A stretch of DNA of 9,153 nucleotides, from NCBI RefSeq assembly GCF_902388705.1, contig NZ_CABMQJ010000070.1, forward strand, positions 1 to 9,153. The letters run 5' to 3'. The notes under the pieces were generated by a model. The model did not search any database, had not been told where the DNA came from, and worked only from the letters and a program-made list of their open reading frames with translations. This document shows positions 6,255-9,153 of the stretch, in pieces. Position numbers and translations under genes: made by a program. Numbering within the stretch: position 1 is the first letter of the stretch; each line of letters begins with the position of its first letter. Origin of the DNA: an uncultured Alistipes sp. (GTDB lineage: Bacteria > Bacteroidota > Bacteroidia > Bacteroidales > Rikenellaceae).

Positions 6255-8300
6255 ATGGATTTCAAACTCGTATCGGACTACGCGCCCATGGGCGACCAGC
6301 CGGAAGCTATCGCACAGCTCGTCGGCTCGATCCGGCACGGCTCCAAACATAACACCCTGCTGGGTGTCACGGGCTCGGGAAAAACATTCACCGTGGCCAA
6401 CGTCATCGCGGAACTGAACCGCCCGACACTCGTCCTGAGCCACAACAAGACCCTCGCGGCGCAGCTGTACGGCGAATTCAAAAACTTCTTCCCGGAGAAC
6501 GCCGTGGAGTACTTCGTTTCGTACTACGACTATTACCAGCCCGAGGCCTACCTCCCGACGACGGACACCTATATCGAAAAAGACCTCTCGATCAACGCCG
6601 AGATCGAGAAACTGCGGCTGCGCACCACGGCTACCCTGCTCTCGGGACGGCGCGACGTAATCGTCGTGTCGAGCGTGTCGTGCCTCTACGGCTGCGGCAA
6701 CCCGGCGGATTTCCACGCCACGGCCATCAACATCCGGGTCGGGCAGGTCGTCAGCTACAAGCACTTCCTCTACAAGCTGGTCGAAGCGCTCTACACCCGC
6801 ACCGAACGCGACCTGGAGCCGGCGACGTTCCGCGTCAACGGCGACACGGTGGACATCATGGCGGCCTTCGGCGAATTCGGCAGCCAGTGTTTCCGCGTGA
6901 TGTTCTACGACAACGAAATCGAGGCCATCCAAACCATCGACCCCGCCACGGGCCAGCGCATCCATTCGCTCGACAACCTGACGCTCTACCCCACGAGCCT
7001 CTTCGTGACGACCAAGGAGCGCATCAACTGCGCCGTGCAGCAGATATACCTCGATTTGGGCAAGCAAATCGAGTTCTTCGAACGCGCCGGACGCCCGATG
7101 GAGGCGCAGCGCATCAAGCAGCGCGTGGAATACGACATCGAGATGATTAAGGAGCTGGGCTACTGCCCCGGCATCGAAAACTACTCGCGCTATTTCGACG
7201 GTCGGGCCGAGGGCACGCGCCCGTTCTGCCTGATCGACTACTTCCCCAAGGACTACATGATGGTCGTGGACGAGAGCCACGTAACCCTGCCGCAGGTGCA
7301 CGCCATGTTCGGCGGCGACCGTGCACGCAAGGAGAACCTCGTGGAGTACGGTTTCCGGCTCCCGGCTGCCAAGGATAACCGCCCGGTGACCTTCGCGGAG
7401 TTCGAGCAGCTGCAGGGCACTTCGATTTACGTGAGCGCCACACCGGCCGATTACGAACTGATGAAGAGCGAGGGCGTGATTGTCGAGCAGCTGATTCGCC
7501 CCACGGGCCTGGTCGACCCGCCGCTCGAGGTGCGCGTCACAATCAACCAGATCGACGACCTGCTCGAAGAGATCGACAAGCGCGTGAAGAACGACGACAA
7601 GGTGCTCGTCACGACCATCACCAAGCGCATGGCCGAGGAGCTCTCCAAATATTTCGACCGCGTGGGCGTTCGCAACCGCTACATCCATTCGGACGTCGAC
7701 ACGCTGGAGCGCATCCAAATCCTGGAAGACCTGCGTGCCGGGATGTTCGACGTGCTGGTGGGCGTGAACCTCCTGCGCGAAGGCCTCGACCTGCCCGAAG
7801 TGGCGCTGGTGGCGATTCTCGACGCCGACAAGGAGGGATTCCTGCGCAACGTGCGGTCGCTGACGCAGATTGCCGGACGCGCCGCTCGGCACTCGCAGGG
7901 CAACGTAATCCTCTATGCCGACACCTGCACCGACTCGATGCGTTTCGCCATCGAGCAGAGCAACCGCCGCCGCGAGAAGCAAGTGCATTACAACATGGAA
8001 CACGGGATGCTGCCGCGCCGGGCGCAGAAGAGCGGTACGGGGCAGCGTACGCTGCTCACGGCGCGCACCGACATCCCGGAAATCGATTTGGCGGCCTACC
8101 CGATTGCCGAGGAGCATTACATGACGGCCGCCGACGTACGGAAAACCTACGTCGCGAGCGAAAACCTCGACACCCTGATCGCCAAGGCGCGCGAAGACAT
8201 GGAACGTGCAGCCAAGTCGCTCGACTTCCTCGCCGCGGCCAAGTTCCGCGACCGGATGTACGAGTTGCAGAAGCTCAAGGAGGAAAACCGCAAGAACTGA
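6255..8300 (+). CDS. uvrB: UvrB, excinuclease ABC subunit B
   Basis: UvrB is the damage-verifying helicase-like subunit of nucleotide excision repair. UvrA loads it at lesions and it then recruits UvrC for incision. The 681-residue protein is full length. In order it shows DQPEAI near residue 14, Walker A GVTGSGKT (37-44), and the tyrosine-rich beta-hairpin segment VSYYDYYQPEAYLP (88-101) that clamps DNA. It continues with the Walker B-type VVDESH (337-342), YVSATP (392-397), GVNLLREGLDLPEV (503-516) and the motif VI segment QIAGRAARH (538-546). The C-terminal UVR domain that contacts UvrC spans about residues 641-676. I start it at the ATG at 6255 (MDFKLVSDYAPMGDQPEAI), the normal family start; an upstream in-frame TTG (6237) would translate the promoter itself. 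It appears monocistronic, with a strong terminator 27 bp after the stop. Confidence 0.98.
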   Translation: MDFKLVSDYAPMGDQPEAIAQLVGSIRHGSKHNTLLGVTGSGKTFTVANVIAELNRPTLVLSHNKTLAAQLYGEFKNFFPENAVEYFVSYYDYYQPEAYLPTTDTYIEKDLSINAEIEKLRLRTTATLLSGRRDVIVVSSVSCLYGCGNPADFHATAINIRVGQVVSYKHFLYKLVEALYTRTERDLEPATFRVNGDTVDIMAAFGEFGSQCFRVMFYDNEIEAIQTIDPATGQRIHSLDNLTLYPTSLFVTTKERINCAVQQIYLDLGKQIEFFERAGRPMEAQRIKQRVEYDIEMIKELGYCPGIENYSRYFDGRAEGTRPFCLIDYFPKDYMMVVDESHVTLPQVHAMFGGDRARKENLVEYGFRLPAAKDNRPVTFAEFEQLQGTSIYVSATPADYELMKSEGVIVEQLIRPTGLVDPPLEVRVTINQIDDLLEEIDKRVKNDDKVLVTTITKRMAEELSKYFDRVGVRNRYIHSDVDTLERIQILEDLRAGMFDVLVGVNLLREGLDLPEVALVAILDADKEGFLRNVRSLTQIAGRAARHSQGNVILYADTCTDSMRFAIEQSNRRREKQVHYNMEHGMLPRRAQKSGTGQRTLLTARTDIPEIDLAAYPIAEEHYMTAADVRKTYVASENLDTLIAKAREDMERAAKSLDFLAAAKFRDRMYELQKLKEENRKN

Positions 8301-8327
8301 AACGGGCGTTTAAGTCCGTTTTCGACG

Positions 8328-8367
8328 AAACCGCCCTTGCCGCAGTTATTTCGGCAGGGGCGGTTTT
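8328..8367 (+). terminator. Intrinsic terminator after uvrB
   Basis: Arms 8328-8342 and 8352-8366 form a 15-bp stem with a single G-U pair, a GC-rich core (CCGCCC with GGGCGG) and a 9-nt loop (8343-8351). It is followed by TTTT (8364-8367) that partly belongs to the stem. The three A at the base give it limited symmetry, so it may also weakly stop the convergent GtrA transcript. Confidence 0.88.
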
Positions 8368-8371
8368 CTGT

Positions 8372-8391
8372 TTTCCGGCGCTTGCCGGAAA
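8372..8391. other. Second perfect hairpin between uvrB and the GtrA gene
   Basis: TTTCCGGC (8372-8379) pairs perfectly with GCCGGAAA (8384-8391) over a GCTT tetraloop. There is no T run on the 3' side in either direction, so it is not a standard intrinsic terminator. It lies 15 bp beyond the minus-strand GtrA stop and could protect that mRNA's 3' end or help termination. Confidence 0.6.
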
Positions 8392-8406
8392 GTTCTATGC
8401 TGCGGA

Positions 8407-8895
8407 TTATTCGCACGCCGCATGGCGGAACGTGAAATACTTGGCGGCCAGGTAGCTGTATATCATCGTGACGAAAGTCGCCATCATCTGCGAGGGCGTA
8501 GCCCAGAATCCGCAGAACTCGACGAAGAATTTCAGGCAGACATAGTTCACCACGACCGAGCCCGCGACCGACAGCAGGTAGCGGAAAAGCTGCGTACCCG
8601 CAGGAATCGGGGAGCGGCGGAAAGCCACATGGCGGTTCAGCCAGAATCCGGTGAAAAACGTCAGGGGGAAGACGGCCAGCATCGTTGCGACATGCGGTGA
8701 AATCACAACGAATCCCAGGTCGAGCAGTTGTTTGTCGAAGACGAAATTATAACCGAGGAAATAACAGACCCAGCTGAACACCACGTTCGCCCCGCCGCAG
8801 ACGACATAACGGAACGTCTGACGCGGCAAAACGGCAGCGACGGGCCGTATGTAGAACCAGTCGACAAAACGGATTATCAGCCCGGAAAGACGCAT
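8407..8895 (-). CDS. GtrA-family integral membrane protein
   Basis: This is a 162-residue inner-membrane protein of the GtrA family. Members are thought to move polyprenyl-linked sugars across the membrane or to assist surface-polysaccharide glycosylation. Four hydrophobic segments are visible at about residues 28-50, 61-87, 104-127 and 134-155. The family-type loops are present: FWLNRHVAFR after the second segment (84-93) and AAKYFTFR at the end of the fourth (150-157). I start it at the ATG at 8895, which shares its A with the TGA of the upstream SPOR gene (TGATG). An ATG-type start 22 codons earlier would lie inside that gene. The missing -33/-7 signals and this overlap imply co-transcription. 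No glycosyltransferase partner is visible in the window, so the sugar substrate is unknown. Confidence 0.9.
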   Translation of the reverse strand: MRLSGLIIRFVDWFYIRPVAAVLPRQTFRYVVCGGANVVFSWVCYFLGYNFVFDKQLLDLGFVVISPHVATMLAVFPLTFFTGFWLNRHVAFRRSPIPAGTQLFRYLLSVAGSVVVNYVCLKFFVEFCGFWATPSQMMATFVTMIYSYLAAKYFTFRHAACE

Positions 8896-9153
8896 CAGCG
8901 GGCGGTGTAGGGCCACATGCCGGGAAAACGGTCGCTGTAATTGCGGATAAAGAGCGCGCACGCCTCCGCATCGGCCGCCTCGAACGGCGAAACCATGTAT
9001 TTACTGCCGTAACGGTAGATTCCGCAGCGCACCGACGCATCCTTCTTCACGGCTTCCGCCGCGGCGCGCGCCGCATTCTCCGGCGTGCTGAAGACGCCCA
9101 GCACCACGTAATGACGACCCGAAACGAGTGACGCGGGCACATCTGCCGAACCC
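8895..9153 (-). CDS. SPOR domain-containing protein, C-terminal fragment
   Basis: The frame runs open to the right edge of the window, so only the last 85 or so residues are seen. An internal GTG at 9140 is not a likely start. The visible part resembles a SPOR domain: it opens with RHYVVLGVFSTPENAARAA, a beta-strand then helix of about the right spacing, continues with IYRYGSKYMVSPF and a second helix (EAADAEACALFIRNY), and ends FPGMWPYTAR. SPOR domains bind denuded glycan strands of septal peptidoglycan, so an envelope role is plausible; if so the missing N-terminal part would be expected to carry a membrane anchor or cytoplasmic domain. Its stop overlaps the GtrA start by one base. SPOR assignment rests on pattern and is moderately confident. 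Confidence 0.75.
   Translation of the reverse strand, partial: GSADVPASLVSGRHYVVLGVFSTPENAARAAAEAVKKDASVRCGIYRYGSKYMVSPFEAADAEACALFIRNYSDRFPGMWPYTAR

Noticed and set aside
6240..8117. Long open frame (625 codons) antisense to uvrB
   Set aside because: It is low-complexity, Val/His/Arg/Glu-rich translation of the complement of a GC-rich gene, has no recognisable domain, and lies wholly under a clear UvrB.

Overview
The window reads as ordinary chromosomal DNA from a GC-rich member of the Bacteroidales. An Alistipes-like (Rikenellaceae) organism is my best guess. The reasons are the GC-rich coding sequence, the absence of clear Shine-Dalgarno sequences before start codons, perfect matches to the Bacteroidetes -7 promoter element (TAnnTTTG) just upstream of dnaG and uvrB, and Bacteroidetes-style gene neighbourhoods and protein sequences. 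Genus level is inference; the phylum call is much firmer.

Layout from left to right. Positions 1-1263 (+) hold the 3' part of rmuC, open at the left edge. A perfect, A/T-flanked bidirectional terminator (1378-1407) separates it from a convergent minus-strand cluster. That cluster is transcribed right to left: smpB (3507-3971), a Cof-type HAD phosphatase (2728-3510, overlapping smpB by ATGA), tsaB (2001-2708), and a helical HEAT-like protein of unknown function (1426-1986). A 219-bp AT-richer gap (3972-4190) holds a plus-strand promoter-like box, a short tandem repeat and a hairpin. dnaG (4191-6173, minus) follows. An 81-bp divergent promoter region (6174-6254) separates dnaG from uvrB (6255-8300, plus). 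uvrB ends in a strong hairpin terminator (8328-8367). The right end carries two minus-strand genes joined by a TGATG junction: the C-terminal end of a SPOR-domain protein (8895-9153, open at the right edge) followed by a GtrA-family membrane protein (8407-8895).

Functionally the window is mostly genome maintenance (RmuC, UvrB, DnaG) and translation quality (SmpB in ribosome rescue, TsaB in tRNA t6A synthesis), with envelope-related genes at the right edge. I see no mobile elements, CRISPR arrays, rRNA, tRNA, phage genes or defence genes. I found no convincing undescribed system. The points most worth checking are the dnaG/uvrB promoter pair, which predicts near-leaderless mRNAs in both directions, and the promoter-like box plus hairpin in the smpB-dnaG gap, which could mark a small transcript.
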